A stretch of 64,000 nt of DNA from contig NZ_CP049056.1 in the NCBI RefSeq assembly GCF_011044155.1, forward strand, positions 3,600,001 through 3,664,000, in the 5' to 3' direction. Positions 38,212 through 47,125 of this stretch are shown piece by piece. Origin of the DNA: Pikeienuella piscinae. GTDB taxonomy: Bacteria > Pseudomonadota > Alphaproteobacteria > Rhodobacterales > Rhodobacteraceae. Made by a program: the position numbers and the translations under genes. The first letter of the stretch is position 1, and each line of letters starts with the position of its first letter. The notes below the pieces were generated by a model, which was not told where the DNA came from, did not search any database, and was given only the letters and a program-made list of their open reading frames with translations.

Positions 38212-39138
38212 CTATTTGGTGATTTTCGGCTCCGTGGCCGTCGTCGGGAACGGCTCCGGCGCGGACAATTTGTAAATTTCCAGCGCGTCCGCCTCGTCTC
38301 CGGCGCGCGCCGACAGCAACCGGAACTGCTCAGCCGCGAGCGCGACGAAGGGCGTCGGCGTTTTCGTACCCTGCGCCAGCGCTCGAACCGTGTCGAGATC
38401 CTTGAGCATGGTGTGGGCGTGGCCGAGCGGCGGCTCATGGACCGCCGCGATCATGCGCGGGACGAAAAGCTGCAGGGGGATCGAATCCGCGAAGCCGCCT
38501 TTCAGCGCTTCCGGCAGGCGCGCGGCGTCGACGCCGGCGTTGACCGCGAGGCGCGTCGCCTCCGCCAGCACCGCCATCGTGCAGCCCACGACGACCTGAT
38601 TGCAGAGCTTCGCGGTCTGTCCGGCGCCGCTCGGCCCCATCAGGGTGAAGCGCGCGGCCATCTCCAGCACCACCGGCTTCACCCGCTCGAAAACCTGCTC
38701 TGGCCCGCCGGCCATGATCGCGAGCGTCCCCGCCTCCGCCCCCGGCACGCCGCCGGAGACCGGGGCGTCGATCCAGATCATACCGGTCTCGCACTCCAGC
38801 CGCGCCGCCATTTCGCGCGTTGCGTCGGGCGCGATGGAGGAGAAATCCACAAGCACGGCGCCGGGGCGGGCGCCCGCGGCGATTCCGCCCTCGCCGAAAA
38901 CGGCTTCTTCCATCGCCGCCGCGTCGGTGAGGCAGGCGAAGACGATCTCCGCCTCCGCCGCGACATCGGCCGGGCGGGCTGCCTGTTTCGCGCCTTCGGC
39001 GACGAGCGCCTCGGCCTTGGCCGCGGTTCGGTTCCAGACGGTCAGCGGATAGCCCGCCGCCAGCAGCCGGCGCGACATCGGCGCGCCCATCAGCCCGAGA
39101 CCGATATAGCCGAGCCTGGGCCTGGTGGCTTCGTTCAC
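38212..39138 (-). CDS. 3-hydroxyisobutyrate-dehydrogenase-family NAD(P) oxidoreductase
   Basis: This 308-residue beta-hydroxyacid dehydrogenase has the Rossmann motif GYIGLGLMGAPMSRRL, the substrate motif DAPVSGGVPGAEAGTLAIMAGG and the catalytic lysine region AGQTAKLCNQ. Family members act on 3-hydroxyisobutyrate, tartronate semialdehyde, D-glycerate or related compounds. It is between an IlvD-type dehydratase and a TRAP binding protein, consistent with sugar-acid or short hydroxyacid catabolism. The exact substrate is open. Confidence 0.88.
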   Translation of the reverse strand: MNEATRPRLGYIGLGLMGAPMSRRLLAAGYPLTVWNRTAAKAEALVAEGAKQAARPADVAAEAEIVFACLTDAAAMEEAVFGEGGIAAGARPGAVLVDFSSIAPDATREMAARLECETGMIWIDAPVSGGVPGAEAGTLAIMAGGPEQVFERVKPVVLEMAARFTLMGPSGAGQTAKLCNQVVVGCTMAVLAEATRLAVNAGVDAARLPEALKGGFADSIPLQLFVPRMIAAVHEPPLGHAHTMLKDLDTVRALAQGTKTPTPFVALAAEQFRLLSARAGDEADALEIYKLSAPEPFPTTATEPKITK

Positions 39139-39165
39139 ACTCGTTCCTTTCGCTGGCGCGCGGCG

Positions 39166-40881
39166 CTAGCAGTGCGGCTTTTCCGGCCAGACCGCCCCGC
39201 CGGCATGGGTCACCGCGCCTTCGTGCGCCTGGCCGACGGTCGCGGCGTATTTCGCCAACAATCCCGCCGGGTGGTTCGGCTTGGGTGGAGTCCAGCGGTC
39301 GCGGCGCGCCTGCATCTCCGCATCCGTGATGTCGATCGTGATCGACGCCGCATCGGCGTCGATGGTGATCCGGTCGCCATCCTGAACCAGCGCCATCGGC
39401 CCGCCGACCGCGGCTTCCGGAGACGCGTAGCCGATGCACATGCCGCGCGAGGCGCCGGAGAAACGCCCATCGGTCAGAAGCGCGACATCCTCGCCCATGC
39501 CATGACCGTAGATCACCGCGGTGAGGCCCAGCATCTCACGCATGCCGGGGCCGCCCTTCGGCCCTTCGTTCCGCACGATCAGCACTTCGCCTTTCTGGTA
39601 GTCGCGCTTCGAGATGACGGCGATGGCCTCGTCCTCGCTTTCGAAGACCCGTGCGGTTCCCTCGAACCGGAGCGACTTCAGCCCCGCGACCTTCAGAAGC
39701 GCGCCGTCCGGGCAGAGATTACCCTTCAGCACCGTGACGCCGCCGCTCTTCATGATCGGGTTGGAGAGCGGGCGGATCACCTCCCCGTCTGGGGCCGGCG
39801 CGTCCGCGGCCTCCTCGGCGAGGGTGCGGCCCGTCACGGTCAGCGTCTCGCCATGCATGTAGCCCGCGTTGATCAGTTCGCGGATCACGACGAGCGCGCC
39901 GCCGATGTCGAAGACGTCCTTGGCGTGATACTGGCCGCCGGGCTTCAGATCGCCAATGAACGGCGTGCGCTGGAGCACTTCCGCCACATCCGCCATGGTG
40001 AACCTGATGCCGGCCTCGTGCGCGATGGCGGGGATGTGAAGCGCGGCGTTGGTGGAGCCGCCGGTCGCCGCGACGATGGCGCAGGCGTTCTCTAGCGCCT
40101 TTCGGGTGACGATGTCGCGCGGCAGCGGTCCCTCGCCCTCGACCGCCTTCATCACCAACGCGCCAGCGCGCTTGCAGGCGGGGATTCGCTGCGAATAGAC
40201 GCCGGGGATCATCGAAACATTGGGAACCGTGAGGCCGAGCGCCTCCGAGACCATCCCCATCGTGTTGGCGGTGAACTGCCCGGCGCAGGAGCCGATGCTC
40301 GGCAGACAGGAATGCTCCAGCACGCGAAGCTCGGCCTCCGTCATCCGCCCCGCCTGCACCGCGCCGACCCCCTCATAGGAGTCGAGGACGGAGACGTCGC
40401 GCCCCTGGAACCGGCCGGGGAGGGCGGAGCCGCCATAGATGAAGACTGACGGCACGTTGCACCGCACCATGCCCATCATCACGCCGGGAAGGGTCTTGTC
40501 GCAACCGCCAAACCCGATCAGCCCGTCATAGGCGTGACCATGAACCACCGCCTCGATGCTGTCGGCGATCAGCTCCCGGCTGACGAGAGAGAATTTCATT
40601 CCTTCATGGTTCATCCCGATCCCGTCGGAGACGGAGATGGTGGTGAACTCGCGTGGGGTTCCGCCGGCGATATGCACGCCGTCCTTGGCGTACCGCACCT
40701 GCGATTCGTGGGTCATGTTGCAGGGCGTCTGCTCGCCCTTCTGGCTGACCACGCCGATCATCGGCCGCGCGATCGCTTCGTCGTCAAGCCCCATCGCGCG
40801 CATGAAGGCGCGGTGCGGCGCGCGGTCGATTCCGTCCGTGGTGATGCGTGAGCGGAGCCCGCCCTTGGACCGATCTGTCAC
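39166..40881 (-). CDS. ilvD: IlvD/Edd family dehydratase (dihydroxy-acid dehydratase-like)
   Basis: This 571-residue iron-sulfur dehydratase has the three cluster cysteines at C54 (TPCN), C127 (GGCDKT) and C199 (GSCAGQF), with conserved GGSTNAALH and FSGASRGMCIGYASPEA blocks. It could be the branched-chain amino-acid enzyme (2,3-dihydroxyisovalerate to 2-ketoisovalerate) or a sugar-acid dehydratase of the same family. Operon context with a hydroxyacid dehydrogenase and TRAP transporter favours the latter, while overall length and motifs fit IlvD well. The gene symbol is therefore provisional. Confidence 0.82.
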   Translation of the reverse strand: MTDRSKGGLRSRITTDGIDRAPHRAFMRAMGLDDEAIARPMIGVVSQKGEQTPCNMTHESQVRYAKDGVHIAGGTPREFTTISVSDGIGMNHEGMKFSLVSRELIADSIEAVVHGHAYDGLIGFGGCDKTLPGVMMGMVRCNVPSVFIYGGSALPGRFQGRDVSVLDSYEGVGAVQAGRMTEAELRVLEHSCLPSIGSCAGQFTANTMGMVSEALGLTVPNVSMIPGVYSQRIPACKRAGALVMKAVEGEGPLPRDIVTRKALENACAIVAATGGSTNAALHIPAIAHEAGIRFTMADVAEVLQRTPFIGDLKPGGQYHAKDVFDIGGALVVIRELINAGYMHGETLTVTGRTLAEEAADAPAPDGEVIRPLSNPIMKSGGVTVLKGNLCPDGALLKVAGLKSLRFEGTARVFESEDEAIAVISKRDYQKGEVLIVRNEGPKGGPGMREMLGLTAVIYGHGMGEDVALLTDGRFSGASRGMCIGYASPEAAVGGPMALVQDGDRITIDADAASITIDITDAEMQARRDRWTPPKPNHPAGLLAKYAATVGQAHEGAVTHAGGAVWPEKPHC

Positions 40882-40965
40882 GTCGCCTCCTTCGTCCGCC
40901 GGATACGCTTTATACCTGAAATTGTTTCCGCCGGCTTGTCCAGCCCCCGATCCGCGTTAGCGGTT

Positions 40966-42291
40966 CTATTCCTCGCGGAAGGCCTTGTTGAAATAATCCG
41001 CGAAGGGTTTCGTGAGATAGGAGAAGGGCGAGCGGTCCCCGGTTCGGATATACGCCTCCACCGGCATGCCGGCGAGGAGTTCGACATGGTCCAGCTTCTC
41101 GATCTCGCCGGGATTTATGGAAAGCTCGGTCATGTAGTATGAGCGTCCGGTCTGCTCGTTGGTGAAGGCGTCGGGCGAGACCTGAATGACCGTTGCGGCG
41201 ATATCGGGCGTCGTCCGGGCCGAAAAGGCGGAGAACCGGAGCCGAGCGTCCTGACCCGGAAAGACCTGATCGACATTCCGCGTTTCGATTTCCGCCTCGA
41301 CGATCAGACCGGCGTCGGACGGCACGATATAAAGGATCGGCTCCGCCGCCCTCACCACACTTCTGAGCGCGAAGATGGTCATGCCGATGACACGTCCGGG
41401 CCGGGGCGCGCGAATCTCCAGCCGGTCGATCCTCTCGAGCAGCGAGTTGCGCTGCTCGAGCATCTCGTTCTCGCGATAGGCGTTGTCCCGGAGCTGGGTG
41501 ATCGCATCCTCGCGCCGTGTCGAAGCGTTGCCGAGGAGCTGGATCTCGATCTCGGATATCTGGCCGCGAAGGCGGGCGATATTCGCGATCAACTCGCCGC
41601 GCTGACCCTCGAGGCGGGCTTTCTCCCGCTCCAGCGCGAGCACCCGGCTCGCCTGCGCGAGGCCCTTTTTCTGCAATTCCTTCAGATCGTGGAGCTCCCG
41701 TCTGACAAATCGGACCTGTTCGACCAGCGCCCTCTGCTGAGCCTGGGCGCCGACGATCTCCTCGCGGATCTGCTGCTGGCGTTCGCGAAGCTGGTCGGTT
41801 TCCTGTTTCAGCGTTTCGGCGCGCGCAAAGAAGAGCTGGCGCTGGCCCTCGATCAGCGCGGCGACCTTTGGGTTCGATTCGCCAGCGGCGAGCAGCTCTT
41901 CGTCGAATTCGGGCAGCGGCTTGTCGAGTTGTTCGGCGGTCAGCCGGCCGCGCCGCGCCATTAGCTCGTAGAGCTGGCCCTCGACGATCGCGAGATCGGC
42001 GGCGATCAGCGTGTCGTCGAGCCGGATCAACGGCTCGCCGGCTTCGACCGTATCGCCTTCCTTGACCAGAATCTCCTTCACCACGCCGCCCTCCGGGTGC
42101 TCGACGACCTGGCGCTCGGATTCGACCTTCAGCTTCCCCTGCGCGACAATGGCGCCCGAAATAGAAGCGAAGGCCGACCAGCCGCCAAGGCCGACGACGA
42201 GCAGGAGGAGCGTCAGAACGCCGAGGCCGAGATGCCGGCCGGCCGGCCAGCGGCGGGAGACTTCGCGATCAAGCAACGGATCCGAGGACAT
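40966..42291 (-). CDS. Type I secretion periplasmic adaptor (HlyD/PrtE family)
   Basis: This 441-residue membrane fusion protein has one N-terminal membrane helix (LGLGVLTLLLLVVGLGGWSAFA), a lipoyl-like half (VEHPEGGVVKEILVKEGDTVEAG) and a long coiled coil (about 120-290, rich in Glu, Gln, Arg, Leu). A beta-barrel domain follows, ending in MPVEAYIRTGDRSPFSYLTKP. It bridges an inner-membrane ABC exporter and a TolC-like outer channel. It begins four bases after the ABC gene. No TolC homologue or RTX substrate is in the window. Confidence 0.93.
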   Translation of the reverse strand: MSSDPLLDREVSRRWPAGRHLGLGVLTLLLLVVGLGGWSAFASISGAIVAQGKLKVESERQVVEHPEGGVVKEILVKEGDTVEAGEPLIRLDDTLIAADLAIVEGQLYELMARRGRLTAEQLDKPLPEFDEELLAAGESNPKVAALIEGQRQLFFARAETLKQETDQLRERQQQIREEIVGAQAQQRALVEQVRFVRRELHDLKELQKKGLAQASRVLALEREKARLEGQRGELIANIARLRGQISEIEIQLLGNASTRREDAITQLRDNAYRENEMLEQRNSLLERIDRLEIRAPRPGRVIGMTIFALRSVVRAAEPILYIVPSDAGLIVEAEIETRNVDQVFPGQDARLRFSAFSARTTPDIAATVIQVSPDAFTNEQTGRSYYMTELSINPGEIEKLDHVELLAGMPVEAYIRTGDRSPFSYLTKPFADYFNKAFREE

Positions 42292-42295
42292 CGGT

Positions 42296-44167
42296 TCAGC
42301 CCTCTTCCTTCGACGCCGCCACGGCGGGGGCTTCGTGTTGTTTCGGCGCGCCGGCCGCGGACTTCGGATTGGCGGGCTTCGACGCGGCGAGGTGGAGGTC
42401 GGCGGGTTTCGCCGGCCCGGCGACGGCCGGCGCGCCCTGCACCCTGCCGGCCTTGCCCTGCGCCAGCTGCTGATAGTTCTGGGTGGTCTGGCGCAACACC
42501 TCGTCCTTCGGGCCGAAGGCGCGGGGCTGGCCGGCCTCCAGCATCAGAAGGTAATCGCAGGCGGCGATCGCGCTCGGCCGGTGCGCCATGATGATGACGG
42601 TGCGTCCGCGCGCTTTCGCTTCGACGATGGCGTTGACCAGCGCGCCTTCGCCCTGCGCGTCGAGATTGGAGTTCGGCTCGTCCAGCACCAGCACCGCAGG
42701 GTCCTTGTAGAGCGCGCGGGCGAGGGCGATGCGCTGGCGCTGACCGCCGGAAAGCCGCCCGCCGGACGGGCCCGCTGGCGTATCGTAGCCGTTTGGAAGC
42801 CTGAGGATCATGTCATGCGCGCCAGCGCGTTTCGCCGCCGTCACCACGGCCTCCGGATCGACCTGGTCGGAAAGCCGGGCGATGTTCTCCGCCACTGTGG
42901 CTTCGAAGAGCGAAACGTCCTGCGGGAGATAACCCATATAGCCGCCAAGGACGTCGTCCTCGAACTGGTCGAGCGCGGCCCCGTCGAGCCGGATCACCCC
43001 GTGCGCCGGCTTCCAGATGTTGACCAGCGCCCGCGCCAGCGTGGATTTTCCGGAAGCCGAGGCGCCGATCACGCCAAGTGCGCGGCCCGCCTCGACGGTG
43101 AAATTCACGCCCCGCAGCGTCGGCGCGCGCTCTCCCGGCGCGACGACCGAGACGTTCTGCACATCGACCCGGCCTTTCGGCGGCGGCAATTCCGTGCGCG
43201 GTTGCTGCGGCGGCGTCTTGGCGAGCAGTTCGGAAAGATTGTTCCAGCCGTCCCGCGCCCGCTGCACGTTGGACCATTGGGCGATCGCCTGTTCCACGGG
43301 CGCCAGCGCGCGCCCCATCAGGATCGAGCCGGCGATCATCATGCCCGGCGTGAGCTTCTGCTGAATGGCGAGCCAGGCGCCGAGCGCAAGCATCGCCGAC
43401 TGGAGAAAGAAGCGCAGCGTTTTCGAGGCGGTGGCGTAGCCGCCGGTGCTGTCGGAGGCGTGGACGGAGGTGGCGAGCGCCAGTTCGCGGAACTTCCGCC
43501 ACTTGCCGAGCGCGGCGCCGCGCATGCCGAGCGCCTGCACCGTCTCGCCTTCGCGCCGGAGAGATTCCGAGAACGCTTCGGACTGCGCCGAGGCGCGCTG
43601 GCTTTCGGCCATCGGCTTGCGCGAGGCCCATTCGTTAAAGAACGCGATCGCGATGAGCAGCGCGCCGCCGGCCACGGCCAGCGTTCCGAGCATCCAGTGA
43701 AAGTAGAAGATGATGAAGATGAAGACCGGCGTCCACGGCATATCGAAAAGCGCGAAAGGCGCGGGCGAAGATAGGACGCGCTGGATCGTCTCCAGATCGC
43801 GCAATCCGGTTTGCGGGCGGGAACGTTCCGAGGGCGCGACCGCGCGGCGCAGAACGGCGTCGAAGACCCGCTTGTCGAGAAGGTCCTGGAACCGGGCGCC
43901 GGCCCGCGCAAGAACGCGGGCGCGCGCGTGGTCCAGCAGCCCCATGAAAAGGAAGAGCGCGGAGATCAGTCCGAAGAGCGCGACCAGCGTCGCTTCCGAA
44001 TTCGAAGCGAGAACCCGGTCATAGACCTGAAGCATGAAGAGCGGGCCGGTCAGCATCAGGATATTGACGAACGCGCTGAACACCGCGACCCCGAGCAGTA
44101 GCCGGCGCGACGTGTTGAGCGCGCCGCGCAGTTCGCGGCGCCCGGCGGTGGAATTGAAATCCGACAT
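42296..44167 (-). CDS. Type I secretion ABC transporter, permease/ATPase (PrtD family)
   Basis: This 623-residue exporter has six membrane helices in the first 300 residues (VAVFSAFVNILMLTGPLFMLQVYDRVLASNSEATLVAL is the PrtD-type opening). The ATPase shows Walker A GASASGKST, signature LSGGQRQRI and Walker B VLVLDEPNSNLD. The C-terminus has an alanine/proline/lysine-rich tail of about 70 residues that is low complexity. With the adaptor immediately downstream it forms two of the three parts of a type I secretion system, probably for an RTX-type protein or protease encoded elsewhere. Confidence 0.93.
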   Translation of the reverse strand: MSDFNSTAGRRELRGALNTSRRLLLGVAVFSAFVNILMLTGPLFMLQVYDRVLASNSEATLVALFGLISALFLFMGLLDHARARVLARAGARFQDLLDKRVFDAVLRRAVAPSERSRPQTGLRDLETIQRVLSSPAPFALFDMPWTPVFIFIIFYFHWMLGTLAVAGGALLIAIAFFNEWASRKPMAESQRASAQSEAFSESLRREGETVQALGMRGAALGKWRKFRELALATSVHASDSTGGYATASKTLRFFLQSAMLALGAWLAIQQKLTPGMMIAGSILMGRALAPVEQAIAQWSNVQRARDGWNNLSELLAKTPPQQPRTELPPPKGRVDVQNVSVVAPGERAPTLRGVNFTVEAGRALGVIGASASGKSTLARALVNIWKPAHGVIRLDGAALDQFEDDVLGGYMGYLPQDVSLFEATVAENIARLSDQVDPEAVVTAAKRAGAHDMILRLPNGYDTPAGPSGGRLSGGQRQRIALARALYKDPAVLVLDEPNSNLDAQGEGALVNAIVEAKARGRTVIIMAHRPSAIAACDYLLMLEAGQPRAFGPKDEVLRQTTQNYQQLAQGKAGRVQGAPAVAGPAKPADLHLAASKPANPKSAAGAPKQHEAPAVAASKEEG

Positions 44168-44194
44168 CAGGCCTCTATAGGCGCGGAATGTTAA

Positions 44195-44210
44195 CCGAAC
44201 ATCCGTTCGG
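44195..44210. promoter_or_regulatory. Perfect inverted repeat in the secretion/mlaA divergent region
   Basis: CCGAAC-ATCC-GTTCGG is a perfect six-base inverted repeat about 28 bases before the type I ABC start and 174 before mlaA. The form GAAC-N4-GTTC equals the LexA site of Gram-positive bacteria, but alphaproteobacterial LexA uses GTTC-N7-GTTC, so the regulator is unknown. GCCTCTATA occurs on both sides of it as a direct repeat (44171 and 44212). Confidence 0.3.
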
Positions 44211-44383
44211 CGCCTCTATACGCTTTCTTATCACGTCGGGGCGCGGTGGTGAAACGCCGTCGCGCGCGATGTGACGCTCGTCACGGCGCCGGCAAGCGCG
44301 CCGACTTGCTTGTGGAGGCATGCTGAGGCAATAGGGCGCATGCGATCACGAACGCACATTGGCTGGGTATCGGAGAATTTGGC

Positions 44384-45160
44384 ATGAGCGTCGAACGGTT
44401 TCTGGCGGTTTCTCGGGTGGGCGTTTGCGCCGCCGCGCTGTTTTCCGCCGGGTGCGCGATGACGCCGTCGGTCGAGGGCGCGCTGATCGCCGACCCTTAC
44501 GAGGACGCCAACCGGGCGTTCCACGGTTTCAACAAGGACGTCGATACGCTGGTGCTGCGCCCCGTTGCGGAGGGGTATGATCTCTTCACGCCCGCGCTGG
44601 TCAAGCATCTGGTCAAGAACGAGCTCGAATATCTGAGGCTGCCCGCAATTTTCCTCAATCGGGTCATGCAGGGGAATATCGAGGAGGCGGGCGCCGCGCT
44701 CGCGCGATTCGCACTCAACACCACGATCGGCGCCGTCGGACTTCTCGATCCGGCGACGGAGTTCGGTCTGCCGCACGAGCCGACCGATTTCGGCGTCACC
44801 CTGGCGCTCTGGGGCGCGGATGAGGGCGTCTATCACGAGCTCCCGGTGTTCGGCCCGAGAACGACGCGGGACATGACCGGACTGTTCGCAAGTTTCGTGC
44901 TTGATCCGACGATTCTCATCACGTTCGGCTTCGTGGATGTGCCGGGCGTCGTCACCGCCATCGACTACAGCCGCACCGGCATTCAACCCGTGGTCATACG
45001 CTACGAGAATGCTGACCTCGTGGATCAGATCCTGTATGAGACGGACGATAGCTACGTATCTGTTCGCACCGGTTATGTGCAGTCGCGGCGGCAGTTTGTG
45101 GCCGGCGAGACGAGTGTGGAGCAACTGCCCGACATCTTTGGCGACGCGTCGGTGCAATAG
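44384..45160 (+). CDS. mlaA: MlaA (VacJ) outer-membrane lipoprotein
   Basis: This 258-residue protein starts with a signal and lipobox (LFSAGC), then DPYEDANRAFHGFNKDVDTLVLRPVAEGY, the diagnostic MlaA opening. FALNTTIGAVGLLDPATEFGLPHEPTDFG is the central MlaA block. It sits in the outer membrane and removes phospholipids from the outer leaflet, passing them to MlaC. The next gene, 20 bases on, is MlaC. The inner-membrane MlaFEDB transporter is not in this window. Confidence 0.95.
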   Translation: MSVERFLAVSRVGVCAAALFSAGCAMTPSVEGALIADPYEDANRAFHGFNKDVDTLVLRPVAEGYDLFTPALVKHLVKNELEYLRLPAIFLNRVMQGNIEEAGAALARFALNTTIGAVGLLDPATEFGLPHEPTDFGVTLALWGADEGVYHELPVFGPRTTRDMTGLFASFVLDPTILITFGFVDVPGVVTAIDYSRTGIQPVVIRYENADLVDQILYETDDSYVSVRTGYVQSRRQFVAGETSVEQLPDIFGDASVQ

Positions 45161-45179
45161 ACGGAGCCCGGAGGCCCTC

Positions 45180-45794
45180 ATGACGAGATTCCCGCAGATC
45201 ACGCGTCGCGGCGCCCTGACGCTGACGGCGGGCGCGCTCGCCCTCGCTTCCGGGCGCGCGACCGCGCTCACCGCGACGGCGGCGGAAGACTTTGTTGAAA
45301 GCCTGATCAAGGATCTGCGCGCGCTGGTCGAGGATGACCGCAAGGGTCCGGAAGGCGCGGCGGAGTTTCTCGCGCTTCTTGAGCGCAAGAGCACGCTCGA
45401 AGCCGTTGGCCGCTTCGCGATGGGGCGAACCTGGCGCGACATGAGCGAAGCGCAGCAGGCCGCCTACCAGGCGGCGTTCCGCACCTATATCTCCAACACC
45501 TATCAGCGGCGTTTCGGAGAGTATAGCGGCGAGGACATCTCCCTCACCGGCGTGCTAGACGCCGGGCAGAAGGGCGTCCTGGTAAAGAGCGTGGTGACGC
45601 GACCGTCGGCGGAACCGGTCACGGTGGAGTGGCTGGTCACCGACAGGACCGGCTCGCCGCTGCTTTCCGATATCATATTCGAAGGCGTTTCGCTGGCGAT
45701 CACCCTGCGCGAGACCTTTGGTGGAATGGTCGACAAGCGAAACGGCGACATCGATCTCTTCATCGCCGATCTCGCCGCCTCGCACGGGGCCTGA
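45180..45794 (+). CDS. mlaC: MlaC-type periplasmic phospholipid-binding protein
   Basis: This 204-residue protein starts at ATG 45180 behind GGAGG. It has a twin-arginine-like signal (ITRRGALTLTAGALALASG) and then the MlaC/Ttg2D domain: RFAMGRTWRDMSEAQQAAYQAAFRTYISNTYQRRFGEYSG is typical. It should ferry phospholipids between MlaA in the outer membrane and MlaFEDB in the inner membrane. Pairing of mlaA and mlaC without mlaFED is common in alphaproteobacteria. Confidence 0.9.
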   Translation: MTRFPQITRRGALTLTAGALALASGRATALTATAAEDFVESLIKDLRALVEDDRKGPEGAAEFLALLERKSTLEAVGRFAMGRTWRDMSEAQQAAYQAAFRTYISNTYQRRFGEYSGEDISLTGVLDAGQKGVLVKSVVTRPSAEPVTVEWLVTDRTGSPLLSDIIFEGVSLAITLRETFGGMVDKRNGDIDLFIADLAASHGA

Positions 45795-45817
45795 CGGCGC
45801 GGCGCGCCGCCCGCGGA

Positions 45818-46513
45818 TCAGTCTACGTAGCGGACGCCGTCACCGGAGAGCAGTTCCGTCATCGCATCGGGTGATTTCAGGCCCTTTTCGATCTCGGCGT
45901 CGAGGTCGGACTCCAGCTGGCGCACCGTCTCCAACTGACGAATCACGTTGTCGAGTTTCTCGAAAGGGACGATGACGACGCCGTCGCGATCGGCGACGAT
46001 CATGTCGCCTGTCTCGACCTCGCGTCCGCCGATCTGGATCGGCAGGCCGATCCTGCCCGGCCCGGTCGAAACCGGAGAGCCCGGGTTCAGCCCGGCGCAC
46101 CACGCCGGCAGGCCGACGCGCACGAGCCCGGCGTAATCGCGCATCGGCCCGTCGGTGACGAAGCCGGCGGCGCCGGAATTCCGCATCATGCCCGTCACCC
46201 GGTCGCCCGCCGCCGCGACGCCCTGGTGAGCGCCGAAGGCGGAAACGACGATATCCCCCGCCTTGATGAACGGGAGCGCGGCGAGCAGCGCGAGGATATC
46301 GCCTGGTCCGCAATCGACGGTCAGGGCCGGCCCCGCCGCGACACAATGGAGATCCCGTCCCTCGCCGAGCGGACGAATGCCGAGCAGGACGCCGCTCCCG
46401 TGCATCGCGTCAACGACGAAACTCGTGGGCGTGTTCTGAAAGGCGGCGATCTGCGTCGCGGACGGGCGACGGTCGGGCCGCCTGATGGTCAGCACGGGCG
46501 GCTCTTCGATCAT
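45818..46513 (-). CDS. RraA family protein (oxaloacetate decarboxylase/HMG aldolase-like)
   Basis: This 231-residue RraA-fold protein starts at ATG 46513 behind GAGGAGAG; a longer frame to 47155 is a shadow. GDRVTGMMRNSGAAGFVTDGPMRD (about 109-132) is the family motif with the metal- and pyruvate-binding aspartate/arginine. It ends in a helical segment rich in Glu and Leu. Relatives are 4-hydroxy-4-methyl-2-oxoglutarate or 4-carboxy-4-hydroxy-2-oxoadipate aldolases, some only structural homologues of the RNase E inhibitor. No neighbouring pathway gene narrows it further. Confidence 0.85.
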   Translation of the reverse strand: MIEEPPVLTIRRPDRRPSATQIAAFQNTPTSFVVDAMHGSGVLLGIRPLGEGRDLHCVAAGPALTVDCGPGDILALLAALPFIKAGDIVVSAFGAHQGVAAAGDRVTGMMRNSGAAGFVTDGPMRDYAGLVRVGLPAWCAGLNPGSPVSTGPGRIGLPIQIGGREVETGDMIVADRDGVVIVPFEKLDNVIRQLETVRQLESDLDAEIEKGLKSPDAMTELLSGDGVRYVD

Positions 46514-46630
46514 TCTCGCTCTCCTCATCGTTCGGCGCGACGATGTTCCAGACGGCGGGCGAAGGCAAGCGCTGGACATTTGCGCGCGGACGGCGATGCT
46601 CTGCGATCTTGAAACGGGCCGGGGAACGGC

Positions 46631-47125
46631 ATGGCGAATGAGCAGGACATCAACGCGGCCACGATCGAGATCGCCCGGCCGGAGGCGCTTCGCTGGATGC
46701 TTTTCGTCGCGCTGATCGTGCTGGCGGTCGCGTGCGGTGCGGTCGGGAGCGCTTCGTTCTCCAGCTCGCCCCTGACCGCCGGTTTCATGGCGCTCTCCAC
46801 GATCGGGCTGCTCTTGCTCGGGCGCGCGCTCTTTCTCACCGACGCCGCCCGGCTTATCTTTGACGGCGAGCGACTGGTCGATGATTCCGGCGCCGAGATC
46901 TGTCGGCTGGACGAGATCGAGAGGATCGAACGCGGTTTCGCCTTCTTCAAGCCCTCGTCGGGTTTCGTGCTGAAACTGACGGAGCCGCGCCCGCGCGGCT
47001 GGTCGCCGGGCCTCTGGTGGAGACTGGGTCGGCGGGTCGGAGTCGGCGGCGCGACGCCGAGCCGCGCCGGGCGTCACATGGCCGATGCGCTCAGCGGCGC
47101 GCTGGCGATGAGAAGCGGCGCGTGA
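46631..47125 (+). CDS. Small membrane protein, PH-like cytoplasmic domain, function unknown
   Basis: This 164-residue protein has two membrane helices (WMLFVALIVLAVACGAVGSA and FMALSTIGLLLLGRALFL). A region then reads ARLIFDGERLVDDSGAEICRLDEIERIERG, like the bacterial membrane-anchored PH-domain or YdbT-like proteins. I do not recognise the family. Its end overlaps the convergent neighbouring gene by 35 bases. The DNA looks coding, with strong third-position GC bias and a GGGGAA sequence before the ATG. Confidence 0.7.
   Translation: MANEQDINAATIEIARPEALRWMLFVALIVLAVACGAVGSASFSSSPLTAGFMALSTIGLLLLGRALFLTDAARLIFDGERLVDDSGAEICRLDEIERIERGFAFFKPSSGFVLKLTEPRPRGWSPGLWWRLGRRVGVGGATPSRAGRHMADALSGALAMRSGA

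Noticed and set aside
45791-45817. GGCGCGCC-centred palindrome between mlaC and the RraA gene as a terminator
   Set aside because: It is a short GC palindrome without a T-run, expected by chance at this GC content.
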